A stretch of DNA of 64,000 nucleotides, from NCBI RefSeq assembly GCF_036898095.1, contig NC_090726.1, positions 36,365,298 through 36,429,297 of the forward strand, given 5' to 3'. A program made the translations under genes and the position numbers. How positions within the stretch are numbered: position 1 is the first letter of the stretch; every line of letters starts with the position of its first letter. The notes below the pieces were generated by a model that worked only from the letters and a program-made list of their open reading frames with translations, did not search any database and was not told the DNA's origin. The stretch is from Palaemon carinicauda. Lineage: Eukaryota; Arthropoda; Malacostraca; Decapoda; Palaemonidae. This document shows, piece after piece, positions 22,083-33,420 of the stretch.

Positions 22083-22585
22083 CAGTGAACCCTCGCTACT
22101 TCGCGGTTCGACCATCGCGGATTCACCACTTCGCGGAATTTTTTCATAACCCATATATATATATACATATTGGTAATAACAAAATCAACATACTGTACTG
22201 AATAATCAATATAATCGATGCAAAAACTAACCTATACACAGATGTGTACAGTAAATGCGTTTGTTTCTTCATTATGATAAGAGAAACGTAAACAAAACAT
22301 TGGTTGCCATTTTTTATCGTGCTTTTTGGCGTGTTTAGGAAACGCATGATATAAAATCGCCTTTAATATTTGTGCCTGTTTTAGTTTAGGGTACTGTAGT
22401 ACATGCATTAAGTGTTCTGTACATTAAAGGGTAGTTTGTTAACAGTACTACATACAAGGGAAGTTTTTAAAAGTCTGAATATACATGTTAAATAAATAGG
22501 TAAATATGGTGTCACTACTTTGCGGATTTTCACCTATTGCGGCCGGGTCTGGAACCTATCTACCGCGATAAACGAGGGTTCACTG
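22083..22585. mobile_element. pogo/Tigger-type MITE with TA target duplication
   Basis: A 503-bp element begins CAGTGAACCCTCGCTACTTC and ends TAAACGAGGGTTCACTG, so the outer 13 bases are perfect inverted repeats. It is flanked by TA on both sides (22081-22082 and 22586-22587). CAGT...ACTG termini with TA duplication and GCGG-rich subterminal sequence are typical of Tc1/mariner elements of the pogo/Tigger branch. The interior is AT-rich with no transposase, so it is non-autonomous. Confidence 0.9.
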
Positions 22586-22587
22586 TA

Positions 22588-22977
22588 GATAGTTTGTTGG
22601 TCTAGATAACGCACTGAGTGCCATGTACCGTACAATGTTCTAGTTGAAATTTTCATTTCATTTCAAAGTGAACTAATTATTCCACTAATAATTCTCTGAT
22701 GTTCCAAAATATGTTACAATTTTCGATCACGAAATAACAATAATTTCAGATTCCTTCGTGCCTATAATCATATTCATATTGTTATATTTTAAATTTCTAA
22801 TTTATTCTCCTGTTTTCTCTTCTGTTTTCCCTATATTAGTTCCCTTAGACTTCAAAGAATTTTGATTCTCAAACTATGTTTGAACTTTGAAGCTTGCCTT
22901 GTAATAATGATAATAATAATAATAATAATGATAATACTAAGACGAAGATAAAAGGTTCAGGTGCACAATCATGTGAG

Positions 22978-22979
<2 letters not shown>
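22588..22979. other. AT-rich non-coding spacer
   Basis: AT-rich, with a short (AAT)n tract near 22905. No gene seen. Confidence 0.45.

Positions 22980-23063
<84 letters not shown>
22980..23063. repeat. (TC)n microsatellite
   Basis: An uninterrupted run of about 41 CT units. The Arg-Glu and Ser-Leu frames across it are artefacts. Confidence 0.98.
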
Positions 23064-23065
<2 letters not shown>

Positions 23066-23461
23066 CCCTAAGGTCTTGTGCAAGTTGTGTGATGCTATTA
23101 ACAGAACAGCCATATTTATTGTAAAAATGAGACAGAAAAGACAGACTTGTTGTTATTATCAAGATGAAGTTACTTAATTGAAGTTAAAATGAATATTTTG
23201 TTTATTTTCTTGAGCCTTCTGTTCACTTTTATCCTTTCCTACCCACGAAAACATCAATACAGAGTATTACAGACAGAATTCAACTATTACGGGCACTCAG
23301 TAGATTGCATACTTTCGCCAGAGTCACATTAGTTGCCATGGTTATACAGACAAATCGGATGATAATGGCCACGTAATGACACTTGCACTTGCGAATTAGT
23401 GTTTTCCTGCCCTTTTTGCAAGTTCATTGACCCCGCTGGGCTTTGAACCCAACCCGCTAAT

Positions 23462-24215
23462 ATGGGCAATGACGTCACTAGATCATGTATATCACAAAAT
23501 TGGCAATTGAACTATGCACATTTTGGCACTAGTTTCTTGCAAATCGGATAAAAATTGACCACGATATAGCAAACGTTTTAGACTTTTTGTGACCTTGATT
23601 TTTGACATAATTACTCCCTAAAATGAGCAATTGGATTTAAGAAGAAACTAAAGACATTACTTTTCACAAGATCATATGATTTGGAAGATGCTACAATCAA
23701 AGAATTGTATAAGTTATAATGAAAATATTTCGTTAGATGATTGATATGGACCCGCCCGTGTAGTAGTTCGCTCGACTTCAGTGGAGGGTTGGATTTAAAC
23801 CCAAAACAAGTAACAAGTAAATCTAATCAATTGTCCTTGGATCATGGCCAATCATCCCACCAAATTTCATGAGATTCGGTCAAATAGTTTTAGTTATGCG
23901 AGTCGCAAACAAACAAATAAGGGTAATGACATCACTATATCATGCTGTGTATCACATGATAGGCAATATAATTCTGCACAATTTGACACTAATTTCATGC
24001 AAATCAGACAAAGATTGGTCACAATATGGCAAAAAGAGGGTTTTGACCTTTTTGCAATCTTAGTCTTGACTTTTGACCCAATCAATCTCAGAATCTAATC
24101 GAATTGTCCTCGGGTCATAGCCAATCATTCCACCAAATTTCATGAGATTCGGTCACATGGTTTTTGAGTTAAGCAAATCACAAACACACAGACAGACATA
24201 ACAATTCTATCACAT
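23462..24215. repeat. Diverged dispersed-repeat pair
   Basis: Two or more copies of a repeat with landmarks ATGACGTCACTA...ATCAT, CACTAATTTCATGCAAATC and CCACCAAATTTCATGAGATT. The last landmark occurs at about 23855 and 24131, about 276 bp apart. The closing segment ends in AAACACACAGACAGACATAA, a type of tail seen in many arthropod interspersed repeats. The first copy is interrupted at about 23640-23820. Confidence 0.7.
23627..23733 (+). pseudogene. Possible LINE ORF2 C-terminal tail
   Basis: A plus frame reads FKKKLKTLLFTRSYDL and continues through ATIKELYKL to a TAA at about 23730. The FKxxLKTxLF pattern resembles the extreme C-terminus of several non-LTR retrotransposon ORF2 proteins. 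The rest is absent, so this would be a 5'-truncated insert splitting the surrounding repeat. The similarity is short. Confidence 0.4.
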
Positions 24216-24439
24216 CTAGCTGAAGACTTTCGATAAACAAACCGGCTATTGTTACTACTATAATCTGAGACATACTGTTACTGCCCTTATTCGTGATTTC
24301 CCTAGCCTTCTCAATGTTTCCTCATTCCGTTACTTTTTCCATGTGTGACCTCATTATTTATACCACAATGTGAAGGTATCCAGACGAATTTTACGTTGTA
24401 GCTAGAAGCTTTTACAATAAAAATGTACTTTTTGCATTT

Positions 24440-25180
24440 GGTAACTATTATCATCAGAAGGCACTTCAGTACCATTTAAAGCTAAAAGAGCACTCTGGCC
24501 ATCAACAAATCCTATCATAGATTTTTCTTATTTATTCCAAACACTCATACAGTGTATAGTAAACAGCTCACCAGTGGTATATGAGCTGTTACCATAATTA
24601 GACAAAACACACAGGCTTAAGCTGGGATGTACATATGTTCTTCACATAGGTAATTTGATCCCTCATCTTACCAATGTACTGTACATACCCAAATATTTAT
24701 AACTTGTTACTCTTTCTAGTTTTACTCCATTCAATCAGAATTCTTTATCACTTACCATTCGTGACTAATATTTTGTTTTACTCTCATTCACCAAAGACCA
24801 AAAGATATACAAAGATCTGATATTTCAGCCAATACAGTACTCAAATGTCTCCTATGATTTACATTGTATGAGAATATAACCTGCGTATATGATTACTTGT
24901 GAATTTCCATGATATTCATAATTTGAAATTTCATCCATTAATATATTAAAATGCATGGGGATAAGCATAACACCTTGAGGAGTACCAAATTTAAAATACT
25001 TTTCATTTGATTTTCAACCCTGGAACATAATAGTTCCGCTTCTATTACTCAAATATTGTCAAATCCACATCAGCAGCTTGCCCTTTATACCCTTTTTAAT
25101 GAGACACTCGAAAATCACATCCTTATTGGATTTATCAAAGGCTCCTTTTAAATCTAAAAACATTCTGCAGCTGACACTAG
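24440..25180 (-). pseudogene. Decayed non-LTR retrotransposon reverse transcriptase
   Basis: On the minus strand, with a few stops, the translation gives RT signatures in order. 'FLDLKGAFDKSNKDVIFECL' (about 25090-25160) is motif A of LINE RTs. 'FGTPQGVMLIPMHFNILMDEI' spread over about 24930-24995 is motif B. 'YAGYILI' (about 24880) stands where the catalytic YADD box should be; both aspartates are lost. Further on come 'SYKYLGM' (about 24690) and 'FVDGQSALLALNG' (about 24480-24520), like an RNase H segment. RT plus RNase H suggests the I, Jockey or R1 groups. It is clearly inactive. Confidence 0.75.
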
Positions 25181-25185
25181 CAGTA

Positions 25186-27748
25186 TAATACTAAAACTTG
25201 TTGATATGCAATCAGAGGTACTTTGCGAATGGGCGGTTAAGTTGTGGCAGAGGCGGGATGAATGCAACTATACTTTATTAAACAGACAACAAGCTTATAT
25301 ACAAGCACTTTCGAGCAAGAATGTCACAAAAATTCAAACAAACTGAAATATGAACAAACAAGCTTGCACAGGTTTGTTTATTAGCAGAGTGGGGAAGAGC
25401 AAGAGATAGAATAAAAAGTAATGCCGTTACAATGTACAAGCGTGTATGAAACGCGTGCAGTGCTTGGTTCCGCCCCCTATAAATGACATACTGTACATAT
25501 GAAATAGAGCACCCTGTTCTTGAGAACACTGAAAAACCAGCTCTTGAACTTGAGGAATACGGTTATGTACAGATCTCTTCTACAGAATTTTGCTGACAAG
25601 TTTTGGTTTACACAGTTTAGAACTGAAAAAACTTTAATGTGGTGTGGGTTTTGTTTTGTTTGATAAGCTCAGACCTTTCGAAACTACTGTATATCGTTTC
25701 CTTAATGAGAAAAGGTCCATCATTTTCAAAAGCAACGAAGGAATTCCTAGTTGAGGTTTTATTCTGGCATTCCCAAAAGGGGCCTGTACCATGACTTTCC
25801 CTGCTTTGCTTCTTTCCTTTTGTCTTCCTAAGGAAGTATTGTAACTCGAGAAGGTTATCTTTCACATGTTAACAGATACATTTCCTAGAGGGAATTGAGC
25901 CTTTTGATTAAAAGGCCTCTGGTGGACATCCTGAGTACTGCTGCTGATTATTGTAACATTGCCCCCTAGTACTGTAAGGAACTACTGGGGTTTCACTCAC
26001 TTCATCAAAATAGAAGTGTTTACTTGTTTTGCATTAGACTTGGGTCTCCACCAGGGATTAAAAGCACAGATTCTTACTGAAGGGAATAATTCCTCTATCT
26101 CAACCTTTTTTGGATCACAGGCAGCCAAAACCTGATGGTTAGGGTGGAATTTATTCTAAGCAAAGTTCTAAAAGACCTCAAAAAATGACTCATTCACAAC
26201 TATGCTAGGGCTATGAAAGCATACTGTGATCCAGCTGGTGCAATTCCAGCTTCCAAACACATGGCAGATACTCGTGAAAAAAAGTCTGCCTAGCTTTAAA
26301 TTTTGCTGCCTTAAGACTCTTTTGAAAGCGAAGGAAAACCATCCTCAGCTGACTAGCACTACTATCAAAAGCCCCGAGGTAGAAAAACCTCATGGACCCT
26401 TGAAACCCCTTTAAGTAAACATTGATAAAAACATTGCAGTCTTTTGAAGGTTGGAATCCCCATTCAGCAAGTCTCCATAGACTAAACACCCATCTTGATA
26501 ATTTAGGTCAGGGGGTTATATGATTGGGTACAGTAATCCAAACCCCAAACCCATCAGAATGGCTGGGATTGAGAAGAGATCCCTCTGCCTCTTTGCTAGA
26601 AAATAAACTGTGGCATTGGGCAATATCGGCACCACCTGTATAGATGTGGGCTAGGAAATCATACACTTGAGGGAGAGCCTTTTCATGAGGGAAGGTATCA
26701 ATAATCTTAAATTCTACTAAATTAAATGGAATCTTACCTTTGCATTGACAAACCTTTGAATTCAGCCGAAAGGCATATTTCAAGCCAGATAACTAAATGT
26801 TACAAAAGTAATCGCCCTCCTCCATCTCCAGAGAGGACTCCCACTGACAACTTTCCTTCCAACAAATCTATTCCCAAAGGATACATATCTCTGGGAAAGC
26901 TCCATTTGGATCTCTCTGTGACTTGCAGAACCAAAATGCAAGACATTGGTGAACCCTTAGGTGGGTAGAAGGAGGAACAAGGACATTCAAAGTGCTGACA
27001 AGCTCCATGAAAGGACTGCCAAAGAGGGAATGGACTGCATCCTCAAACCATCAGTGCGATGAATGCAGGGGTTCACAGGGACTTAAGCTGGCTTAACACA
27101 GGTAGCCTACCCAAGGGTTGGTATGATTGGAACACTACGGCATAAGAAAAAGGAGAACTAAATGTAGCAAGAGCAACCAACTGATACCTTCTAGAGGGGA
27201 CTGTATCACCTCTATGGGACCCATGAGTAAGACCACTACCACCTCTGAGTCATCATATTCGGATCCCAAAACTTCAATTTGGTCAGACATGGTCCAGCCC
27301 AGTCCTGTGACCAAAATCCTTTACTGCTATTTATTACACTTTATGGCAGATGAGGTTCTGGAGTTCCTTGCATGGCAACTTCTTGAAAAAGTGCAAGATC
27401 TTAAAAACCCCTTCCCCACATAGAGGCTTAAAAGGGTTTAAATCTCTCAAGCTTGCCGTTTGTGAGCATCTGCAACTGTCTATCAGGGAAAGGGGGCCAT
27501 CTTCTGCAGTTAGTGAGTCATGAAAGTCTTCGGTCAGGGAATTTTTTATCAGGTTGTGAGCCCTAGTTTTTGACAGATTCGAGCCCACTGCAAGCAAGTG
27601 GGGCAACTTACAGATTCCAAATAGTGATATGAAAGTTGCCATGATACCAGCATGGAGATTGAAACCACAGAGGGTTAGCAGTATTTTCCACTTCAGCTGG
27701 CTCTATTTAGCTTTCAAGTTACCCATCTGTAATGAGAAAACTAAAAAC
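25186..27748 (-). other. Unidentified decayed coding-like region
   Basis: The minus strand has long stop-poor stretches in shifting frames: 27334-27642, 26508-26783, 26211-26489 and 25617-25865. Compositions look protein-like; examples are GGADIAQCHSLFSSKEAEG and GDG-poor, Phe/Leu-rich segments with CGEGVFKIL. I do not recognise the family. The pattern of several frames broken by scattered stops on one strand fits the remains of one larger ORF, probably another mobile element, into whose upstream side DIRS-C is inserted. A host gene fragment is the alternative. Confidence 0.35.
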
Positions 27749-28030
27749 GGATTTTGAGCAAAGCGAAAAATCTATTTTTGGGTGAGATAGCCATGTCATC
27801 CTGATGGAAGGTTCCTTAAGGTAGCTTTCTAAGGGATATTTGCTACAGTGATACTCCCAGAGAATTAACCATAGGTCTCCAGAATTCTAACTCCTGGCGC
27901 GAGTATCCTTAATGTATCCTTATATATCCTTAATATATCGCATAATATCAGGGGACGTATTTTTTTATACGACACATAGCAATCCTCACCCCGAATAAAT
28001 TTTACTCTTTGAGGGGGAAGAGTGGCGAAC
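27749..28030 (-). repeat. DIRS-C left inverted terminal repeat (3' end)
   Basis: Contains GGATTTTGAGCAAAGCGAAA at the outer end and, inside, ATATCAGGGGACGTAT and AGAATTCTAACTCCTGGCGC. The latter two blocks recur inverted at 35500-35700. A run of ATCCTTA-type short repeats at about 27905-27945 is expanded compared with the right arm. Confidence 0.88.
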
Positions 28031-28145
28031 GAAGGGGAGCTGTTATCAAGGTACCCGATGGACTGCTACGGCCCATCATTCCTTGATGCATTTAAGCAGG
28101 AATAGCCACAGAGAAGTTTCGGGTGGGGTAATTTTAAGAAAGAAG

Positions 28146-28245
28146 GGTGGGTCCATCAGGACGACATGGCTATCTCACCTAAAGATAGATTTTTCGCTTT
28201 GCTCAAAATCCATTTTTTGGGCTCAGATATATCGTCCTGATGGAA
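28146..28245 (-). repeat. DIRS-C internal complementary region (ICR)
   Basis: The left half (to CTTTGCTCAAAATCC, about 28212) is the reverse complement of the left end 27749-27815, with a few substitutions. The right half (ATTTTTTGGGCTCAGAT... to GATGGAAGCTTACC) is the reverse complement of the right end near 35720-35758. This is the same two-part bridge as in DIRS-A and DIRS-B. Confidence 0.85.
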
Positions 28246-28899
28246 GCTTACCAGAGAATTAACTTGAAAGTACTATATCTGTGGTTTTGTATAAGTCCCT
28301 TTACTTTGAATGAGTTCCTTATATGGTCTCCTAGACCTTTATATATGACATTATCGTTGTCTGTCATATCCACTAAGCTTGGAACTAGCTTAGGGCTTCC
28401 TGCCCCCTGCAGGGAAAGTGTCGACTTTGACTATAAGGATTCAAAGTTTGTATCTCCATAGGGACGGAAGGTAAATCTCAGAGATTATCCTTCTCATACC
28501 TTGGAAATCTGTACTCTGATTTCAAGTTGGGCCCTTCTAGGGTTTAATTAAAACTCTAGTATGCTTTATTCGTCTGTAACTGAGATACCAGTAATAAGAC
28601 GCAAATACGTTTAGTATTTTACCTTGTAACTAGATTATCAAATGTAGTTTAAATCGGGTATGAATCTGATCCGGCATTGAAAACACACCAGGGTCCATAT
28701 TTTCTCGTCGAAAAAATATGTAATTTCATCGAAATGATGCCACTCAATGGAGATGTGAAACCAAATCTGACTGATTTGTACAGATTTTGGAAATGCATGA
28801 ACACCGTGACGCAACGTTCACTCGGCACTGGTGTTATCGGTCAGATATGCACCTATATGGAACAGTGTGTTAATCATCGTTGTGATTTGTACTCAAGGG
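28246..28899 (-). other. DIRS-C 3' region between recombinase and ICR
   Basis: Element-internal sequence downstream of the recombinase remnant. It contains a 101-codon open frame on the opposite strand (28677-28982), with no recognisable domain; it runs into the recombinase remnant and is probably chance. Confidence 0.4.
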
Positions 28900-29860
28900 T
28901 AAATGTACCCATGCACCCGATGCACTGGAAAGTCCTAAAGCAGTTTACTCTTCATCGCAGCGCTAGACGACGGGTTTTTTAACACTACCTGCCGCCACCA
29001 CAACGTGTTTTATTTTATGTACTTGCTTCGTACAGAGTCTGTAAAAGATCTGGTTGATCTCCACCCTGTGTGAGCGGAGTCTACCAAAGCCCCTGTGTTG
29101 GAAGAAGTTCCGTGAAGAAGCAATTTTCTTTGGATCGTGATCTGCGGGTGAGCTGTCAGAGTCCGCTCTGCGAATAAGTAGGTGAGCATTGCTCTGTTAT
29201 TTTAGGGATAGATTTTGTTCCTGAGGTCTCGCCTCGGAAGAGCTGTCCTTCCTTGAAGTCTGAAGTTCTATGAAGATAGACCTTAAGACATCTACTGGAC
29301 ATAGAGAGACATCTTCCTTCAGTGGGAAGATTCTCCAAGGACCCCACCTCTTGGTGGGTAGCTCGTTCTCGCCCAGAAGGCAGTATCAGGAAAGGGGTTC
29401 AGTTCTCCTGGTTAGGAACTGAATATGGCCTACATCCCTGATAGGGCCAGTATTTCACTAACTCTAGCCCCTGAGGCTATTGCGAACAGAAAATTGACTA
29501 TCTGTGTTAGTTCCTTTAGAGTACAATCCTCATTGTTTAGGTTCGAAGCATAGTGCAAGACTTTGACCAACGACCATGTAATGGGCTTTGGAGGGTTGCC
29601 AGCTTGGGACTAGCGCATGCTTTGGCACCTTATAGAAGGTTTCGCTTGTGAGGTCCACCTCAAAGGCGTATAGAAGAGGTCTAGTCAAGGCCAATTCACA
29701 CGCGGTTATCGTAGTGGAAGTCAGGCTTTGTTCAAGTAGGTAAATGAAGAAAGAGAGACAGAAATCTGTTGAAAATTTGTGCTGGTCCCCTTGTTTTCAC
29801 AAGGGATACCCATTTCTTCCAAGACAATTCACATTGTCTCCTGGTTGAACTTGACGTACT
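28900..29860 (-). pseudogene. DIRS-C tyrosine recombinase remnant
   Basis: On the minus strand a frame near 29430-29510 reads 'LFAIASGARVSEILALSG'. This is the first catalytic box of the DIRS recombinase; its Arg corresponds to that in LATAKRVSEVHAFS of DIRS-B. Further downstream, near 29100-29160, 'ADSDSSPADHDPKKIASS' stands at the second box, where His-x-x-Arg is expected. The His is present but the following Arg reads Lys, and the frame breaks soon after. The catalytic Tyr region is not found. It is broken by stops and non-functional. Confidence 0.72.
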
Positions 29861-31560
29861 CTACAATGAAGTCGGCCTCATTCTTCGAGATCCCAAACTT
29901 TTTTGTTCGCTGCTAAGGCGAAAAATCATGAGATGCAGGTTATTGGTTCTCGAGGGTGAAATGTAAACAGTCGACTTCTGCATCAGTTTGGATAAAACTG
30001 GGTTCGGCAGAGGAAACAGCTTCAGTTTCAATTCTAGAACTAGAGGGAACCAATTGTTTTTGGGCCATTTTGGGGCCACTACAGCAGCTGTTCCTCTGAA
30101 GGATCTTAGCTTGTTGAGGACTTTTAGCAGGAGATTGGTTAGTGGAAACAGGTAAATCCAATTCCATCTGTTCCAGTTGAGAGACACGGCGTCTATCGCT
30201 TTTGCCTAAGGTTCTCGTAAGGGGCAGCATAATGAGGTAGTTTCTTGTTGTCGCTCGTTGCGAAGAGGTCGATCTGCAGTTCTGGGACTTTTATCGAAAA
30301 TACAGTAAGGGAGAATGAGTCTGCGTCTAGGGACCATTCTGTCTCTATTGGCTTTCGCCTGGATAGAGCATCCGCCGTCACATCGCGAAACTCTTGGAGG
30401 TGAACTGCTGATAAATGGCATCTTCTCTTCCTTGCCAGACGGAAAATGGCTAACATCACGTAATTAATGTAAGGTGGACTTGAGCCTTGTCGATTTAGAC
30501 AGATTACTATCACCTCGTTGTTGAGGACCAGTCTGATGTGGACTGCTCTGCGAGAGGATAGTCTCTTCAACATCAGGAAGACTGCCATAGCCTCCAAGAT
30601 GTTGATGTGAAAGTTTTTTGAACTGGAGTGATCAATTTCTTGCACTTTCATTTCATGCGAATGGCCTCCCCATTCTTCCCAGGGAGGCGTCTGTGTGTAT
30701 CACCACTGATGTTTGTGGTGGTTGCAAGAAAATTGTCTGTGTTTGGCTCTTGTTCGTTGACCACAGCCTTAATAGCATGCGCAATCGGGTCGGTGTTAAC
30801 CTTGTTGATCTCTATGAGCGTTTGATTTGTATCTTCTCCAGACTCCTGACGCATCCTTTAGCTGTGCTTCTAGCACCGGGTCTGTCACTACTGCGAACTG
30901 GAGAGAGCTCAGTACTCTTTCCTGTTGGCGTCTTGAAATCCTCTGTGTTGGATTAGTCTCTTGACAGATGCCGCTATTTCTCTCCTCTTCTTTAATAGAA
31001 TGGAGAGGTGGTGTGACTGCAAGTTCCCATGGATTCCTAACCATTGAAACTTGTGAGCTGGAGAAAGGCGAGATTTCTAGCGATTGAGCTTGAAGCCCAG
31101 GTGTTCCAGGAACTGGATCACTTTTCCGGCCGCTTGCAGACAAGTAGTCTTGGATGTTGCCCGCACAAGCCAATCGTCCAGGTATGCTACTACTTATACT
31201 TCTTCGGAGCGTAGTTGCTGAACGATCGTGTCCACTAGCTTTGTGAATACCTTTGGGGCTATGTTTAGTCTAAAGAGCATGGCTGTGAAGACTTATTTTG
31301 TCTTCTGTAGCCTGAATCCTAGGTAGGAGGAGAGGGGGCGACTGACTGGTAGGTGCCAGTAAGCATCTGCCAGGTCTATTGAGACTATGTACGCTCCTTT
31401 TTGGTAGAAGGGTTCTTATGGGTTGCAATGTAAGCATCCGGAACTTCTTGTTCTCAATGAACTTGAGTGGAGACAAGTCTAGAATGACTGGGTTTGTCAG
31501 AGTCTTTCTTGGGAACACAAAACAGCCTTCCCTGGAATTTTGATGAACTTCGCTTTTCTC
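29861..31560 (-). pseudogene. DIRS-C reverse transcriptase / RNase H / MT-like remnant
   Basis: Several minus-strand frames carry the DIRS polymerase in order. 'PVILDLSPLKFIENKKFRML' (about 31410-31470) is the block before motif A. 'AYLDDWLVRAT' (about 31157-31187) is the intact catalytic YLDD box. 'LGFKLNR' then a stop lies at about 31080. The RNase H part (30193-30651) has 'LEAMAVFLMLKRL', 'VLNNEVIVICLNRQG' and 'VTADALSRR'; the Asp of the DNxT box reads Asn. The MT-like tail shows 'LQIDLFATSDNKKLP' (about 30240) and, in another frame, 'VVAPKWPKNNWFPLVLE' (about 30030-30090). It is inactivated by frameshifts and stops. Confidence 0.8.
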
Positions 31561-33420
31561 ATTACCTTATTCAAAAGTTCTGAGGTATATTCTTCCAGTA
31601 AGGGGCTGGAGTGTTAGAAGAGTTTTGGAAAAGTGGGGTGGATTTTTGTTCCCTTTCCAACCAAGTCCATTCGTAATTTGGCTGTGGACCAGGGATCGAA
31701 GGTCTAACGATCCCGAAAGAAGAAAGTCTGCCTCCTACCTGGAACCTCTCATTGTTTAGAGGTTCCTGAGGACTTGTGTCCGTGACCGCGTCCTCCTCCA
31801 CCCTTGGGGGGTTTCCGGAGGATCCTCTTTTTGGGCCTTTACCTTTATAGGGCCGAAAGGTGTTCGAGGTCACGGTTGGAAATTGTGCAGTTCTAATGAA
31901 GATTTCCTCTTTGAGGACAAGCCCCACTTTTGGAGAAGGTTCCTATTCTCCATGGTGGCTTGGCAATGACTTCTTGGACTACTTCCTGTGGTAAAGGGTC
32001 TTCGCCCCAGATACATGATGAAATCAGCTTTCTGGGTTTGTGTTTCACCGTTGTTGTGGCAAACACATGCTCTCTACAGGTCCTTTTTTGCCCTGAGAAA
32101 AGCATACAAATCCATCACTGGGGTGGGGCATTATTTAAGGCCTGCACACATTTCCAAGCAGTTCTGATGAGACAGAGACGGCAAGACTATCTTTCGTCTC
32201 CTGTTCCCTTCTCAAAAGATGGTTTGGTAACTTTGGAAGGTTCTCATTAAACTGCTGGCCTGCTATCTCCAGATCCAAGTTCGAGACGGAGAAGGTTATA
32301 TGTACCTCTTTCCACTTCCCCTTGCAGGTGGGCATAGCTAGAGATAATGGTTTGCATTTCTCTAGGATTGGGCAGGGTTTGCCCCTCTTCGACTGCTCTC
32401 ATGACACAGTCTAGGGCTTTCCCGAAAGGGGGAAGGCTCTGGAGGAAGGAGCAATGAAGGTTGGGTGCTTCTTGCTCAATGCTGAGACGTTGGAGTTAAT
32501 ATACCCGGCTCCTTTCTGGGTCTTGGTAAGGATGGCTTGTGCCTTGTCCTGTTCGAGGACAGTGACTTCCTTCGGTATAGTCTCCTCGCGGGATATAGGT
32601 TCATCTCGCAGTCTCACGTAGCAATCTGGTTATGCTGAAAGCTGGGCCAGAATTGAAGCTCTTCAAGGGGTTTGGACCCCAACTTCTCAGAGATATAAAG
32701 CTTCCCATTCAACATGGGCATGTGTTTCGTCTACCTCCAGGGGTTGGTTTTGGAGCAGTGAGGGAGGTCAGATATTTTAAGGGGCTTAGCGGAGCCCCTG
32801 GAAGCACCAAGGCGTTTCCCTTCCTGTACCTCTCTTCATCTCTTTGAGATCTTGCTTATTCTCCTCTTGTTCCTTCTGGAACAGTGTCAACATCTGCTGG
32901 ATCGACTCTAGGAACGCTTCGCTCCTGCTGACCTGTCTAGCCAGTTAGGGAGTTTGGGGCTGAAGAGGTTGATGGCATAGGTTGATATGCCGACATAGTG
33001 AGCTGACGGACCTCAGTCACCGTTGAAACGGATCCTTCTTCCTCTGTGGGTGGTTGAACCACTCCTTATTCAGGGCCTTCTTGCAGTAGGTCCTGTCCAG
33101 TGTCACTGGACACCTCCGACATCCGTTCTTGGTGGATGTCCATGCCTTGCAGTGCCTTGTTGATATCCGCGTCTACTGTCCATTGGATATAGGGAGGCTG
33201 GACCTGTACCTGAGGCACAAACGTATTTGATTGAGCCTTAAGGAACAGTAGGCACTTCAGAGATTTGTTAGGTAGGTTAGGCTTAAAATACAGGTCCCAG
33301 TACCTCAGGGATCCAGATACGATGCAGCAGGGGGCATGAGACCTGTACATAGTAGGCCCACAAAGATCTTACTCTTGTGGTTGCAGAACACAACTGTACC
33401 CTTCACCATTGCCTCCTCCT
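31561..33420 (-). pseudogene. DIRS-C gag-like region
   Basis: By position this is the gag of DIRS-C, on the minus strand and broken into several frames. The C-terminal part near 31800-31860 has 'FRPYKGKGPKRGSSG' (basic tail, compare RGRAPSRGSSR in DIRS-B gag), after which the frame enters the RT N-terminal 'VGGRLSSF' block. The part at 33066-33350 is open but has no recognisable domain, and the N-terminal cysteine motif was not found. Confidence 0.55.

Noticed and set aside
21757..22149. 130-codon plus-strand gene
   Set aside because: Low-complexity Lys-rich end, overlaps a promoter-like region and then the Tigger MITE. No domain.
22869..23162. Arg-Glu repeat protein
   Set aside because: The frame exists only because it crosses the (TC)n microsatellite.
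25186..27748. Endogenous nimavirus or other viral insertion
   Set aside because: Such insertions are known in decapods, but no residue pattern here let me tie the region to a viral protein, so I left it unidentified.
28677..28982. 101-codon plus-strand gene inside DIRS-C
   Set aside because: No domain, antisense to the element, and overlapping the recombinase remnant. Probably chance, though I cannot explain why it is stop-free.
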